A DNA stretch of 9,269 nt from Bacteroidota bacterium (GCA_027483285.1 JAIXUZ010000278.1:1-9269), one strand, 5' to 3'. Positions 1-6,112 are shown, numbered from the stretch's first letter. A program made the numbers and translations. The notes: generated from the letters alone by a model not told the origin.

Positions 1-75
1 ACAAGCTGGATATACCGCTGCTTTAACTGCGGCAAGTTGTTCAATAAAGAAGGGGTAGAACGTAAGTATAATTAA
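1..75 (+). CDS. 3' end of an unidentified protein with a CxxC motif (partial)
   Basis: An open frame enters from the left edge and stops at TAA (73-75), giving 24 residues that end CFNCGKLFNKEGVERKYN. Two cysteines two residues apart followed by GK resemble half of a zinc ribbon or knuckle, but the fragment is too short to assign. The stop lies one base from the gldD stop on the other strand, which is the tight convergent arrangement seen again at 4577/4583 and argues that this is a real gene end. The family is not recognised. The frame could also be open by chance, since 24 codons is weak evidence. Confidence 0.45.
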   Translation, partial: TSWIYRCFNCGKLFNKEGVERKYN

Positions 76-76
76 C

Positions 77-667
77 CTATTTCCACTCCATTGTTTCCAT
101 AATCTTTACCACATCTTCTTTTATGTAGCTGATAACGGGTGCCAGCGAGTCGGCATTGGGGGGGCAGTTAAAGTACAGCGCCCCACGCAGAAAATGGCGG
201 GTACTATCGGTAACAAAAAATTGCACGTTTGATGCGGCGTTGCCACCAATCTCGTACATATTGCCATATACCTTTTTCGTATCGTCAACAAAGGCTTTTT
301 CGCCAATATCATCGGCCTTTACGGTGTGCTTGTATACTAACGAGCGGGTGTCTTCCAGCAGCTTTTTAATAGCATCTTTACCGTCAACATTTTTGTAGCT
401 AAGATATATGCGGGCTCGCAGGGTAGGGTAGTCTATATTCACCCAGCAAGGCTCGGCTTTGCGGCTGCTATCAACAGATACGGCAGCGTTGTTTGGAAAC
501 TCAAAACTATAAGGGCACGATGCGGTATAGCGGCTGTAGATGCGTTTGGGCAAATCTATACGAAAGTAAGCTTGCGGCTTTGGGGTGTATATATCGGCAT
601 CATCGTCGGCAGGGCCGCAGGCCATAAACAAAGGCAAAACAAATAGCAGTAATAACAGCTTGCGCAT
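77..667 (-). CDS. gldD: Gliding motility lipoprotein GldD
   Basis: The 196-residue protein starts with a lipoprotein signal peptide: MRK, a Leu/Phe-rich core, then FMAC with Cys17 as the likely lipidated residue. The mature part begins GPADDDADIYTPKPQAYFRIDLP; the PKPxxYFRIDLP block and the overall length match the GldD family. In Flavobacterium johnsoniae GldD is required for gliding and is linked to the type IX secretion/gliding machinery of the cell envelope; its exact activity is unknown. The acidic run just after Cys17 resembles lipoprotein surface-export signals of the phylum. The start at 667 is the only ATG that gives a complete signal peptide. The gene stands alone on the minus strand: gldE, often adjacent in flavobacteria, is not beside it here. 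The presence of the gene does not prove that the organism glides. Confidence 0.85.
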   Translation of the reverse strand: MRKLLLLLFVLPLFMACGPADDDADIYTPKPQAYFRIDLPKRIYSRYTASCPYSFEFPNNAAVSVDSSRKAEPCWVNIDYPTLRARIYLSYKNVDGKDAIKKLLEDTRSLVYKHTVKADDIGEKAFVDDTKKVYGNMYEIGGNAASNVQFFVTDSTRHFLRGALYFNCPPNADSLAPVISYIKEDVVKIMETMEWK

Positions 668-682
668 CAGTCTTAAAATTTA

Positions 683-700
683 ACGCAAAGTACGCAAAGG
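683..700. repeat. Tandem 9-mer ACGCAAAG(T/G) upstream of gldD
   Basis: Two adjacent copies, ACGCAAAGT (683-691) and ACGCAAAGG (692-700), lie 16 bases upstream of the gldD start. On the gldD strand they read CCTTTGCGTACTTTGCGT, so each copy carries a TTTG; TACTTTG is one base short of the TAnnTTTG -7 consensus. The pair could be the gldD promoter region or only a common intergenic simple repeat; I cannot separate these. Confidence 0.4.
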
Positions 701-740
701 TTGGGAATAGGTTGCAGGGAATGGAAAATTGCGGATTGAA

Positions 741-777
741 ATCCCCCGCCCTTTGGGCACCCCCTTTTTAAAGGGGG
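741..777. repeat. G/C-run inverted-repeat element (possible dispersed intergenic repeat)
   Basis: The element has a C5 run (743-747), a small palindrome GCCCTTTGGGC (748-758), a second C5 run (760-764), and AAAGGGGG (770-777), which is the perfect reverse complement of CCCCCTTT at 760-767. The G5 run can pair with either C5 run, so alternative hairpins are possible. No coding frame covers it convincingly. The layout resembles small repeats that recur between genes in many bacterial genomes, but one window cannot show that it is repeated. Confidence 0.4.
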
Positions 778-786
778 AACTTTTTA

Positions 787-832
787 AAACCCCAAGCCCC
801 GATAATGGTTTAACCAATGCCGGGGCTGTTTT
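787..832 (-). terminator. Probable terminator of the padR-PspC operon (possibly bidirectional)
   Basis: AGCCCCG (795-801) pairs perfectly with CGGGGCT (821-827). The 19-base interior also holds the dyad TGGTT/AACCA (806-816). On the minus strand the stem is followed by TGGGGTTTT, and on the plus strand by GTTTT, so AAAAC/GTTTT extend the symmetry. It lies about 60 bases past the stop of the PspC gene, where an operon terminator is expected. The long interior makes it a less than ideal Rho-independent terminator. Confidence 0.5.
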
Positions 833-893
833 CCTGATAAAATGTTACTCGCTCAAGTGCATATTACAGGTGACCGTAAACAGGGGGTATTTA

Positions 894-2534
894 CTAATAT
901 TCCTCTTCTTGTTCGTTGTTTTTAGTTTTGCCTGTTTTCTTTTTAGGGCAGCTAACACAATCAAGTCCTGCGCTTTCCATTTTCCAAACCTTACCACCCA
1001 TTTTGCGTGCGCGCAAATCCTGTACGTTTGGCGAGCCTATAAGTACATTGCGAAGGCTGTTGTTTATAGCAATATATTTGCCCTGCGGCACGGCTACTAT
1101 TACCGTTACGCGTTGCCCGCGGAATTTGGCACCGGCAGGCAATGTTGCGTAGCGGTCTATAATAAGCTGGGCAGAGTCTTTAAGCTCGTAGTTAAATTTG
1201 ATATCGTGGGCAGAGGTTAATGCTTCGGCGCTGTTTTTACCGCGGCTTATACGTTCCAGCTTAAGGTAAAACTGGCCATTATCGCTGGGCTGAATATTTA
1301 CCCTTACCTGCGGCCAAAACGTCATTGGCTCATCGCTGGCAAGGTATTCTGTATCGTCGCCAAACTCAACCTCTGTCATGTTTAGCCCCGCCGTTGGTAT
1401 ACGCGATTCCAGCATAAGTGTATCGCCTTTGGGTTGGGCTATGTTGATTATTTCAACCATTTTTTCTTTCTCATCAAGGCGTTTGTATATGCGGTATGTT
1501 TCTAATCCACAGATGATAACACCCGCCCACCATATTACAGATGCTGCCACAGACACCACTCTTATTTTTTTGCGTACACCAAACAATGCCCTTACAATGC
1601 CATACAGTATCATTACCAGCGGGGTAAGCACAACCAGGCTAACGCCCAGCATTAGCAGGTTGGTTTCGCCGGGGCTATCAGTAAACATTGATGCAAAACC
1701 CCATGCCGATGTCTCAAAAGGCAGGTTATCGCCAAAGTGTATGGTAGAGGTGTTTGAAAATATGGCAATGGCTACAGCAATAAATATGGAGACTATAAAA
1801 AACAGGGCTGCTGTTAGTATGGTTTTGCTAATAATATCGCCTGCGCGCCTTGCAGTAGGAGTTACTGAATCTACTATATCCCTACCTGCGCGGTTAAAAC
1901 GGCGTTTAGACTCTTCGCTGCTAATCTCGTCGGCCCAGTCGGTTACGCGTTTGCTAAAACGCTCGCCTTCTTCTTTAAAAGATCGTTTAATGCTGTCTAA
2001 GTCGTATTTATCGCCACGCATTTCTATTTTTTGCGCTGGGGTTTTAGCTTCGGGTATTACTATCCATAGTATAATGTAAAGCAGCAGGCCCATACCAAAA
2101 ACAAAGAACGAAACGGCCCAGATTAAGCGTAGCCAAACAGGGTCAATATCAAAATAAGCACCCACGCCAGCGCATACGCCACCAACGGTTGCGTTGTCTT
2201 TATCGCGGTAAAGGCGGCGGCGCATTTCGCCATTGTATTGGCCTCCGGTATTTGTGCCTGTAGAAGCATTTTCGCCACCCATATCTTCAGGCTTGCCAAT
2301 AATAGAAATAACCTCTTCAATATCAGCCATTGTTACTATTTGTTTGCTGCTGCCCAGTTTCATTTTCAGTATTTCGGCAACACGGGCTTCAATATCCTGC
2401 ATTATTTCTTCGTGGCCATCGGTAGTGGCAAAATGGCGTTGCAGCGATTGCAGGTAGGCACTTAGTCTGTCGTAAGCAGCTTCGTCTATTATAAAAGCTA
2501 AGCCGCCTAGGTTAATATTTACGGTCTTATTCAT
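894..2534 (-). CDS. PspC-domain multi-pass membrane protein
   Basis: The protein has 546 residues. The cytosolic N-terminal part (about 1-85, starting MNKTVNINLGGLAFIID) is the accessory region found ahead of PspC domains in Bacteroidetes. The PspC domain spans about 106-162 (RRLYRDKDN, VGGVCAGVGAYFDID, then a hydrophobic helix ending IVIPE). Charged linker 165-232 is followed by three more predicted helices at about 237-260, 293-318 and 325-345. A hydrophilic region from about 350 to 520 has alternating strand-like segments, and the tail carries Cys526/Cys529, a Lys-rich stretch and an acidic EQEEEY end. E. coli PspC is a short inner-membrane protein of the phage-shock envelope-stress response; this one is several times longer, so function is known only by domain. 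It starts 11 bases after padR stops, so the two are almost certainly cotranscribed, and PadR probably regulates it. The start is well fixed by the conserved N-terminus. Confidence 0.85.
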   Translation of the reverse strand: MNKTVNINLGGLAFIIDEAAYDRLSAYLQSLQRHFATTDGHEEIMQDIEARVAEILKMKLGSSKQIVTMADIEEVISIIGKPEDMGGENASTGTNTGGQYNGEMRRRLYRDKDNATVGGVCAGVGAYFDIDPVWLRLIWAVSFFVFGMGLLLYIILWIVIPEAKTPAQKIEMRGDKYDLDSIKRSFKEEGERFSKRVTDWADEISSEESKRRFNRAGRDIVDSVTPTARRAGDIISKTILTAALFFIVSIFIAVAIAIFSNTSTIHFGDNLPFETSAWGFASMFTDSPGETNLLMLGVSLVVLTPLVMILYGIVRALFGVRKKIRVVSVAASVIWWAGVIICGLETYRIYKRLDEKEKMVEIINIAQPKGDTLMLESRIPTAGLNMTEVEFGDDTEYLASDEPMTFWPQVRVNIQPSDNGQFYLKLERISRGKNSAEALTSAHDIKFNYELKDSAQLIIDRYATLPAGAKFRGQRVTVIVAVPQGKYIAINNSLRNVLIGSPNVQDLRARKMGGKVWKMESAGLDCVSCPKKKTGKTKNNEQEEEY

Positions 2535-2545
2535 TTTCAGGTTTT

Positions 2546-2875
2546 TTAGTCGTTTAAAATTTGTGTAACTGTTTTAGAGATGTCGTCCCAGGCTTGTTTA
2601 AGCTGTTCTAACATAGCTTTTCCTTCATCGGTAAGCTGGTAGTACTTTCGCGGAGGCCCTTCGGTAGATTCTACCCAACGGTGTTTAATGTATCCCTCAT
2701 TTTTAAGCCGGGTTAACAGTGGGTAGATGGTACCTTCTACTACTATCACCTCTTTTTCTTTCAGCTTTTCTAAAATGATGTTGACATAGGCTTCCTCCTC
2801 TTTACGCAATACCGCCAAAACCAGTAGTTCTAGCAAGCCTTTGCGCATTTGTGCTTTGGTGTTTTCTATGTTCAT
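2546..2875 (-). CDS. PadR family transcriptional regulator
   Basis: A 109-residue winged-helix repressor-type protein. It begins MNIENTKAQMRKG; the PadR domain runs from about 12 to 85, with a recognition helix in VEGTIYPLLTRLKNEGYI and a wing GPPRKYYQLTDEG. A single C-terminal helix (about 86-107) would serve as the dimerisation arm of the short PadR subfamily. An in-frame ATG exists 36 bases further upstream, but a perfect -7 element (2880-2887) lies between the two ATGs, so the start at 2875 is chosen. PadR proteins repress neighbouring membrane-protein operons and often themselves, usually responding to small ligands or stress. The PspC-domain gene follows directly, and the palindrome at 2900-2922 is the obvious binding site. 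The ligand is unknown. Confidence 0.88.
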   Translation of the reverse strand: MNIENTKAQMRKGLLELLVLAVLRKEEEAYVNIILEKLKEKEVIVVEGTIYPLLTRLKNEGYIKHRWVESTEGPPRKYYQLTDEGKAMLEQLKQAWDDISKTVTQILND

Positions 2876-2879
2876 AAGG

Positions 2880-2887
2880 CAAAGATA
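2880..2887 (-). promoter_or_regulatory. -7 promoter element of padR-PspC operon
   Basis: On the minus strand this reads TATCTTTG, an exact match to the Bacteroidetes -7 consensus TAnnTTTG. A TTG (2911-2909 on the minus strand) lies 21 bases upstream, a suitable place for the -33 element. Only four bases separate the box from the padR ATG, so transcription would start at or within the first codons; this excludes the longer start and suggests a leaderless mRNA. Confidence 0.6.
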
Positions 2888-2899
2888 TGTATAAATTTT

Positions 2900-2922
2900 A
2901 GTACTATGCAATACATAGTACT
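2900..2922. promoter_or_regulatory. Palindromic operator, likely PadR autoregulatory site
   Basis: Perfect inverted repeat: AGTACTATG (2900-2908), spacer CAATA, CATAGTACT (2914-2922). It is centred on the presumed -33 TTG of the padR promoter, where a bound dimer would block RNA polymerase. The inner ATG-N5-CAT core resembles the ATGT/ACAT type of half-site reported for PadR-family operators. Site and regulator are adjacent, so autoregulation is the simplest reading, but binding is inferred. Confidence 0.6.
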
Positions 2923-3032
2923 GTTTTTTTGCAAGATACTTTGTAACGTATTGGTACTGTGGAATAAAAATTTAGTGTCCTGTTTCATGATTCTAATTTA
3001 TGTAAGGCGAGGTAAGTGCTTCTTGGTAAAGC

Positions 3033-3053
3033 TTTTTCATTTTTCATTTTTCG
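3033..3053 (+). repeat. Three tandem T-tract 7-mers upstream of flippase promoter
   Basis: TTTTTCA, TTTTTCA and TTTTTCG follow one another, ending 16 bases before the -7 box at 3070. They could act as an A/T-rich upstream promoter element or be simple-sequence drift. T-rich runs also precede the panD promoter (8291-8320). Function is unproven. Confidence 0.35.
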
Positions 3054-3069
3054 TTATTCATTGAAAAGC

Positions 3070-3077
3070 TACCTTTG
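3070..3077 (+). promoter_or_regulatory. -7 promoter element of the flippase gene
   Basis: TACCTTTG matches TAnnTTTG exactly and lies 18 bases before the ATG at 3096. A possible TTG start at 3075 falls inside this box, which decides for the ATG. I see no clear -33 TTTG at the usual distance. Confidence 0.55.
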
Positions 3078-3095
3078 CTGCTTGTAGACAGGCTG

Positions 3096-4577
3096 ATGCA
3101 CAAGAAATTCCTTACCAATGCGGCAATACTCATTTTTCTTAATCTGCTGATTAAGCCATTTTGGCTATTGGGGATTGACCGTATTGTGCAGGTAAAGGTT
3201 GGCCCTGCCGACTATGGCATGTATTATGCCCTATTCAACGTAACCATACTTTTTAATATTATTCTTGATTTTGGTATAACCAACTTCAATAACAAGAACA
3301 TAGCGCAAAACAACCACCTGCTAAACAAGCACCTTAGCAGCATACTACTTATAAAAGGCCTGCTGGCCGTTTGTTATTTTGTGGTGATGATGGGGGCGGC
3401 CCTTATACTTGGATACCGAGGGTACGAATTGGGCTTGCTGGGTGTGCTGGGGGTAAATATGTTCCTTAACTATTTTATCCTGTATTTGCGCTCTAACCTG
3501 GCGGGGCTACATTTGTTTAAAACCGACAGTGTAATATCTGTACTGGACCGTATGCTGATGATACTGTTTTGCGGCATATTTTTATGGAACGCCAAAACAG
3601 CCGACCAGTTTAATATAGAGTGGTTTGTGGGTATACAAACAGCCTGCTATGTTATTACCGCTATTGTTACGTTTATTATAGTAATGAATAAGGCTTCGTT
3701 TAAGCGCCTGCGGTGGAATGTGCCTTTCTTTTACATGATACTGCGCAAAAGCTTTCCCTTTGCCATATTGGTATTGTTAATGACGTTTTACAACCGCCTG
3801 GATGCGGTAATGATAGAGCGCCTGCTGCCTGCGGGCGATGGCGAGTTTAGTGGCGATGTACAGTCGGGTATTTATGCCTCATCGTACCGATTGTTAGATG
3901 CCGCCAATATGATTGCCTACCTGCTGGCGGCCATACTGCTGCCTATGTTTGCCCGCATGATAAAGCATAAAGAGAATGTGGAAGAGCTGGTGAAAATATC
4001 GAGTATGCTTTTATTAGCCCCGGCAGTGGTTGTAGCTTCGGTATGTTTTTTTTATAGCCACGAGGTAATGTATATGCTCTATGCCGATTTGTTTAAAAAA
4101 CACCCTGATTACCTGGTTGAGGCCGCGGCTATTTTCCGTGTGCTAATGCTGTGCTTTGCGGCCTTTGCATCAACCTATATATTTGGCACCTTGCTTACAG
4201 CAAATGGCAGCCTAAAACAGCTAAACGCCATGGCCTTGTGTGGCATAATACTAAACCTTAGCCTAAACTGGTACTTAATACCTACAGATTATGCGTATGG
4301 GTCGGCAATGGCAAGCTTAATTACACAGTTTATATTGGCGGCTGTGCAGGTAATTATGGCCGTATATATTTTTAAAATGCGAATTAATATTGGGCTGCTG
4401 GTGCGCTTTGCCCTATTTGCAGGTGCCGTTACAGCATTAACTTATTTTAGCAGGCAGCTAACAGGCCAGTGGATATTTAATGTGGGTGTAGCTATTGCAG
4501 GTTCTAGTATACTGGTATTTGCCACAGGGCTTGTAAATATTAAGCAGGTACTAGGGTTGATGACGAATAGGGGGTAA
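3096..4577 (+). CDS. Polysaccharide/oligosaccharide flippase (MOP superfamily, Wzx-like)
   Basis: The 493-residue protein is almost entirely hydrophobic, with about 12-14 predicted membrane helices and short charged loops. It has the features of a polysaccharide biosynthesis flippase: an amphipathic first helix with LLIKPFWLLGIDRIVQ, a GPADYGMYYALFN segment leading into helix 2, the FYNRLDAVMIERLL motif at mid-protein, and TANGSLKQLNAMALCG before a C-terminal helical block. Such proteins move lipid-linked saccharides across the inner membrane for O-antigen, capsule or other surface glycans. No glycosyltransferase or ligase gene lies beside it, so the substrate cannot be inferred. The start at 3096 is chosen because the longer TTG start overlaps the promoter. 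It is monocistronic in this window and ends 5 bases from the convergent gene that follows. Confidence 0.82.
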   Translation: MHKKFLTNAAILIFLNLLIKPFWLLGIDRIVQVKVGPADYGMYYALFNVTILFNIILDFGITNFNNKNIAQNNHLLNKHLSSILLIKGLLAVCYFVVMMGAALILGYRGYELGLLGVLGVNMFLNYFILYLRSNLAGLHLFKTDSVISVLDRMLMILFCGIFLWNAKTADQFNIEWFVGIQTACYVITAIVTFIIVMNKASFKRLRWNVPFFYMILRKSFPFAILVLLMTFYNRLDAVMIERLLPAGDGEFSGDVQSGIYASSYRLLDAANMIAYLLAAILLPMFARMIKHKENVEELVKISSMLLLAPAVVVASVCFFYSHEVMYMLYADLFKKHPDYLVEAAAIFRVLMLCFAAFASTYIFGTLLTANGSLKQLNAMALCGIILNLSLNWYLIPTDYAYGSAMASLITQFILAAVQVIMAVYIFKMRINIGLLVRFALFAGAVTALTYFSRQLTGQWIFNVGVAIAGSSILVFATGLVNIKQVLGLMTNRG

Positions 4578-4582
4578 GGCTG

Positions 4583-4945
4583 CTATTTACTTAGTGCCTC
4601 GCCTTCGCGGTTTTGTTCCTCAAGGCTCCAACCATCAGTAACGGTGGTTTCTAACCATGCCCGGCCTGATTTGCGAAACAGCTGTACAGACAAACCATAC
4701 TTATTATTAAACTCCATTTCAATTTCCATCACCGTCATTTTAGGCTTTATAACAATACTGCCATTGTTATGTATGGTGCGGCATTGGCCTAACGTTTTAG
4801 TATTAGGTAAGATATATTTTTTAGCGGTGCCAGCGCGCTCTTTGTGCGGTTTTGAAAAGAATTCAATTTTCAGATACGGAAAAGCTTTATTAAACTCCTC
4901 CTGTATATCGGCAATAACCTGTATATCTGAAATTTCAATTTTCAT
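4583..4945 (-). CDS. Conserved small protein of unknown function (120 aa)
   Basis: I do not recognise a characterised family. The protein begins MKIEISDIQVIADIQEEFNK; residues 22-45 are rich in Lys and aromatic residues (FPYLKIEFFSKPHKE); the C-terminal half has a distinctive block, IVIKPKMTVMEIEMEFN (about 64-80), YGLSVQLFRKSGRAWLET (83-100), and TDGWSLEEQNREGE (103-116). It has no signal peptide or membrane segment and should be cytosolic. The alternating charged and hydrophobic pattern suggests a compact alpha/beta fold. The C-terminal block feels familiar as a Bacteroidetes-conserved hypothetical, which is a memory, not a search result. The start at 4945 is preferred over an in-frame ATG at 5008 because the promoter at 4983-4990 lies between them. 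It follows the two-component operon on the same strand but has its own promoter. Confidence 0.75.
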   Translation of the reverse strand: MKIEISDIQVIADIQEEFNKAFPYLKIEFFSKPHKERAGTAKKYILPNTKTLGQCRTIHNNGSIVIKPKMTVMEIEMEFNNKYGLSVQLFRKSGRAWLETTVTDGWSLEEQNREGEALSK

Positions 4946-4982
4946 TATTTGTCCGCTGTATGCACTTATAATCATAATAGTA

Positions 4983-4990
4983 CAAAGGTA
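4983..4990 (-). promoter_or_regulatory. -7 promoter element of the 120-aa protein gene
   Basis: The minus strand reads TACCTTTG, an exact TAnnTTTG, 37 bases before the ATG at 4945. It is embedded in a dyad, ACAAAG-GTA-CTTTGT (4982-4996 on the plus strand). TTG triplets lie upstream, the better placed one 15 bases away, so the -33 match is poor. Confidence 0.5.
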
Positions 4991-5051
4991 CTTTGTGCAA
5001 GTGCGCAAGTAAATGAGTATTGTCAGAAGAAAAAATGATAAATATCAGTTT

Positions 5052-5067
5052 ACCTAATTTTTTAGGT
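5052..5067 (-). terminator. Small A/T-rich hairpin over the response-regulator stop codon
   Basis: ACCTAA (5052-5057), TTTT, TTAGGT (5062-5067) form a perfect 6-bp stem overlapping the stop codon. On the minus strand a T-rich run (TTTATCATTTTTTC) follows about 10 bases later. The stem is weak, so this is a low-confidence terminator for the kinase-regulator operon. Confidence 0.25.
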
Positions 5068-6112
5068 GCTGCAGGGCATCAATATTAAGCACGGTTATGT
5101 TGCTCCCCTTAACCTCTATCAAATGCTCGTCTTTAAGGTCGCCAAGCACGCGTATGGTTGTTTCTGTAGCCGTTCCGGCAAGGCTCGCAAGGTCTTCACG
5201 CGGTATATTCATGCTAAAACTACCCTCGCTATTGTTGCCATAGCGGTTGTATAGGGTTATTAATGCTTCGGCCACTCGTTTGCGAACAGAGTTGTAAGCC
5301 AGCTTTATCAGTTGGTCTTCTTTTTCTTTAAGGTTATCAGAAATAATTTTGATAAAGCTGCGCGATACCTGGGCATTTTTATAGATAAGCGAGAAGAAAT
5401 CGTCTTTAGGTATCAGGCAAACCTCTGCATCTTCTAACGCCGCGGCAGAGTCGGCATAGCGCCCCTCCTGCAACAAATCCATATAGCCTAAAAAGTCGCC
5501 TTCTTTATAAAGTCCGGTAATAAACTCCTTGCCCTGTTCGTTGGTTTTAAAGCACTTTATTTTGCCTTTGTTTACAAAGTAAACACCACGCGGGTGGCTG
5601 CCTTCAGAGTATATGTTCTCTTTCTTTTTAAACTTAACGGGCTCTTCCTGTTCAGATAGTTTTTTAAGGTCTTCAAAAGATTTGGCACTCTCAATAAAAT
5701 CATTCAGCCCTTCAATATTTTTGTTAAATGTTTTAGCAAAAAGGTCTTTGCGCTTCAGGCGGCTCTCAATGGCATTAAGCAGCTCAATATCATCAAAAGG
5801 CTTGGTAATATAGTCATCAGCCCCCATCTCCATGCCTTTGCGCAGCTCGCTGCGTTCGGCCTTGGCAGTTAAAAATATAAATGGAATAGTAGCTGTATCG
5901 GGGTTTTTAGATAGCATATGTAATACACCGTAGCCATCAAGCACCGGCATCATAATATCGCAAATAATAAGGTCGGGGGTATTTTGCTGGGCTTGCTCTA
6001 CCCCTTCTTTACCGTTTTGTGCTGTTATAACATGGTAATTAGCTAGTGTTAAAATTTCTGCAGTGTTCTCGCGTACATCAACATTGTCTTCTATCAGTAA
6101 AATTTTTTTCAT
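5054..6112 (-). CDS. Response regulator with CRP/FNR-type output (REC-cNBD-HTH)
   Basis: The 352-residue protein has three parts. The receiver (1-120) has acidic residues E8/D9, phospho-acceptor D52 in ICDIMMPVLDG, T82 and K104 in TKPF, all intact. A linker leads to a cyclic-nucleotide-binding-like beta-roll (about 155-245; EGSHPRGVYFVNKGKIKCF, KEGDFLGYMDLL), then a helix (about 248-275) and a CRP-type winged HTH (about 277-350) with recognition helix LAGTATETTIRVLGDL. E317 and R321 sit where FNR and CRP make base contacts. There is no N-terminal Cys cluster as in FNR. The roll has Y210 and D221 roughly where E. coli CRP uses E72 and R82 for cAMP, so cAMP sensing is unlikely; phosphorylation probably supplies the signal. 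The start overlaps the kinase stop (ATGA), so the kinase is the expected phospho-donor. Targets are unknown. Confidence 0.88.
   Translation of the reverse strand: MKKILLIEDNVDVRENTAEILTLANYHVITAQNGKEGVEQAQQNTPDLIICDIMMPVLDGYGVLHMLSKNPDTATIPFIFLTAKAERSELRKGMEMGADDYITKPFDDIELLNAIESRLKRKDLFAKTFNKNIEGLNDFIESAKSFEDLKKLSEQEEPVKFKKKENIYSEGSHPRGVYFVNKGKIKCFKTNEQGKEFITGLYKEGDFLGYMDLLQEGRYADSAAALEDAEVCLIPKDDFFSLIYKNAQVSRSFIKIISDNLKEKEDQLIKLAYNSVRKRVAEALITLYNRYGNNSEGSFSMNIPREDLASLAGTATETTIRVLGDLKDEHLIEVKGSNITVLNIDALQHLKN

Noticed and set aside
729..1220. A 163-codon open frame on the plus strand
   Set aside because: It runs opposite the C-terminal part of the PspC-domain gene and through the terminator and repeat, has no recognisable family and an unnatural Cys/Tyr/Phe-rich composition; it is a shadow frame.
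1378..2079. A 233-codon open frame on the plus strand
   Set aside because: It is fully antisense to the PspC-domain gene, whose domains and start are clear. The Ser/Ile/Arg-rich product resembles nothing known.
2876..2911. A 12-residue N-terminal extension of PadR from an upstream ATG
   Set aside because: The extension would be encoded by the promoter and half of the palindrome; MNIENTKAQ at 2875 is the natural PadR beginning.
2849..3064. A 71-codon plus-strand open frame in the padR/flippase intergenic region
   Set aside because: It crosses the padR start, the promoter and the palindrome, and encodes a Phe/Cys/Lys-rich product typical of A/T-rich noncoding DNA.
3075..3095. TTG start for the flippase seven codons upstream of the ATG
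   Set aside because: The TTG lies inside the TACCTTTG promoter box, so it would probably not be in the mRNA.
4946..5008. A 21-residue N-terminal extension of the 120-aa protein
   Set aside because: It spans the promoter dyad at 4982-4996, and its Cys-rich sequence does not look like part of the protein.
5054..6112. Reading the regulator as a true FNR or cAMP-receptor protein
   Set aside because: There is no Cys cluster for an iron-sulfur centre, cAMP-contact residues are not kept, and an intact receiver domain is fused in front.
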